Shown here: positions 4,939 through 5,681 of the stretch, piece after piece
Layout of the letters: each line of letters opens with the position of its first letter
How positions within the stretch are numbered: position 1 is the stretch's first letter
Assembly: GCA_964392965.1 (NCBI GenBank)
Contig: CAYMSA010000097.1
Span: 1 to 5,681, forward strand
Length of the DNA: 5,681 nt
Reading direction: 5' to 3'
Source: CAYMSA01 sp964392965
Lineage (GTDB): Bacteria; Actinomycetota; Coriobacteriia; Anaerosomatales; Anaerosomataceae
The notes under the pieces: generated by a model
Databases searched by the model: none
What the model was told of the DNA's origin: nothing
The model's input: only the letters and a program-made list of their open reading frames with translations
Position numbers and translations under genes: made by a program

Positions 4939-5681
4939 CTACCCGGCGGTTCTCCACCAGCCGGTGAAGTCGTGCACGAAGAACTCGAGTTCGTGACGGT
5001 TGAGGAGCTCACCGAGGTAGCCCTTCACGGTCGTGACTGCCAGCCAGTAGGCGGCAGCGTTCTCTATGAGGTCTCGGTCCCGGGCGACGAGCGCCACGGC
5101 CTGCTCGGTGGTGTGCGGTTCGCGAAGCCGGTCGAGCAGGAGCTCCTCCACCGAGCGGATCTGCCGGATGTGGAAGTCGATGTCGTCGAGGGCCTCGTCC
5201 CGGGGTACCGGCCGCCCATGACCGGGCACGACCCACTCGCACGGAATCTCCCGGATTCGCTCGAGTGAACGGACCACCATGCCCGGGTCGATCGCGTACG
5301 GGATCGGGTGTACCGCCCAGAGGTCGCGCAGGTAGAGCGCGTCGCCGGTGAAGAAGACGCCGTCGGCGGTGAGGAAGCCGTGGTGGCCGAGCGTGTGTCC
5401 CGGGAGCGCGACGGCCGTCGCGCGTTCGTCGGCGAAGTCCTCGACATACGAGTCGACGCCGCAGGGCGTGCCCTTGAAGAGCTTGGTGACCATCCGGTCG
5501 TTGGGCCGGGCCCAGGAGAACATGCCGCGCACGTTGATGTCGGGGTTCTCCACGAGCGAGGCGTCATCGCGCGCGGCGAACACGCGGGCTCCTTCGGCAC
5601 GCAGGACGTGACCCACGGAGAAATGGTCGGCATGGCCGTGTGTGATCGCCAGCGTGTCGACGGTGAGCCGGCCGTAGGGCG
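4939..5681 (-). CDS. Metallo-beta-lactamase-fold hydrolase (N-terminus beyond window)
   Basis: The frame is open from the stop (TAG, 4941-4939) to the right edge, giving 247 in-frame codons counting the stop. A GTG at 5616 is not the real start: the residues before it contain the family's main metal motif, THGHADH (HxHxDH, bases 5640-5623). Counting from the first complete codon, the expected two-metal ligands are H14, H16, D18, H19, H95 (PGHTLGH), D113 (TGDAL) and H154 (VVPGHGRP), so the active site looks complete. Only the first strands, perhaps 50-70 residues, are missing. Beyond the catalytic domain is a C-terminal extension of about 85 residues, mostly helical and charged, with a possible winged-helix-like ending (YWLAVTTVKGYLGELLNRHELEFF). 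The substrate is unknown; glyoxalase-II-like or other thioester/phosphoester hydrolysis is typical of the superfamily. It converges on the methyltransferase gene with a 62-base gap. Confidence 0.88.
   Translation of the reverse strand, partial: PYGRLTVDTLAITHGHADHFSVGHVLRAEGARVFAARDDASLVENPDINVRGMFSWARPNDRMVTKLFKGTPCGVDSYVEDFADERATAVALPGHTLGHHGFLTADGVFFTGDALYLRDLWAVHPIPYAIDPGMVVRSLERIREIPCEWVVPGHGRPVPRDEALDDIDFHIRQIRSVEELLLDRLREPHTTEQAVALVARDRDLIENAAAYWLAVTTVKGYLGELLNRHELEFFVHDFTGWWRTAG

Noticed and set aside
3695..4957. Long minus-strand open frame (420 codons) opposite hisG and the methyltransferase
   Set aside because: Antisense to two well-supported genes, Arg/Ala/His-rich with no recognisable domain; a GC-bias artefact.
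1..5681. Search for CRISPR-like direct repeats, transposase or integrase remnants, tRNA genes and defence-type gene clusters
   Set aside because: None could be seen by eye; all substantial coding regions belong to housekeeping or ordinary metabolic families.

Overview
This window is GC-rich and densely coding, with strong purine-rich Shine-Dalgarno sites, GTG/TTG alternative starts and G/C-ending codons. That suggests a high-GC bacterium. A stand-alone LOR/SDH-type ornithine cyclodeaminase, a long-form HisG and this style of RsgA would fit an anaerobic or environmental actinobacterial lineage such as Coriobacteriia, but this is inference and the taxon is not proven.

Layout from left to right. 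Positions 1-150 (minus) hold the first 50 codons of a lipoprotein with a clear lipobox, cut by the window edge. A 202-base divergent intergenic region (151-352) carries plausible promoters in both directions and several short inverted and direct repeats. Positions 353-1585 (plus) encode a TIGR00300-type ornithine cyclodeaminase, followed 51 bases later by msrB (1637-2041). A strong GC-rich hairpin follows msrB. rsgA (2159-3226, TTG start) comes next. A 156-base gap then contains a long predicted RNA hairpin, just upstream of hisG (3383-4255). A small class I SAM-dependent methyltransferase (4304-4876) follows hisG and is probably co-transcribed with it. A hairpin separates it from a convergent minus-strand metallo-beta-lactamase-fold hydrolase (4939-5681) whose N-terminus lies outside the window.

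The genes are mostly core metabolism and housekeeping: ornithine-to-proline conversion, repair of oxidised methionine, 30S ribosome maturation, and the first step of histidine synthesis. They do not form one obvious pathway. The ornithine cyclodeaminase-msrB and hisG-methyltransferase pairs look like short operons by spacing only. I see no mobile element, CRISPR array, tRNA or rRNA gene, or defence-like system. The points most worth checking are the unlisted lipoprotein start, the repeat-rich divergent promoter region, the hisG leader hairpin, and the series of U-tract-less hairpins at gene ends.
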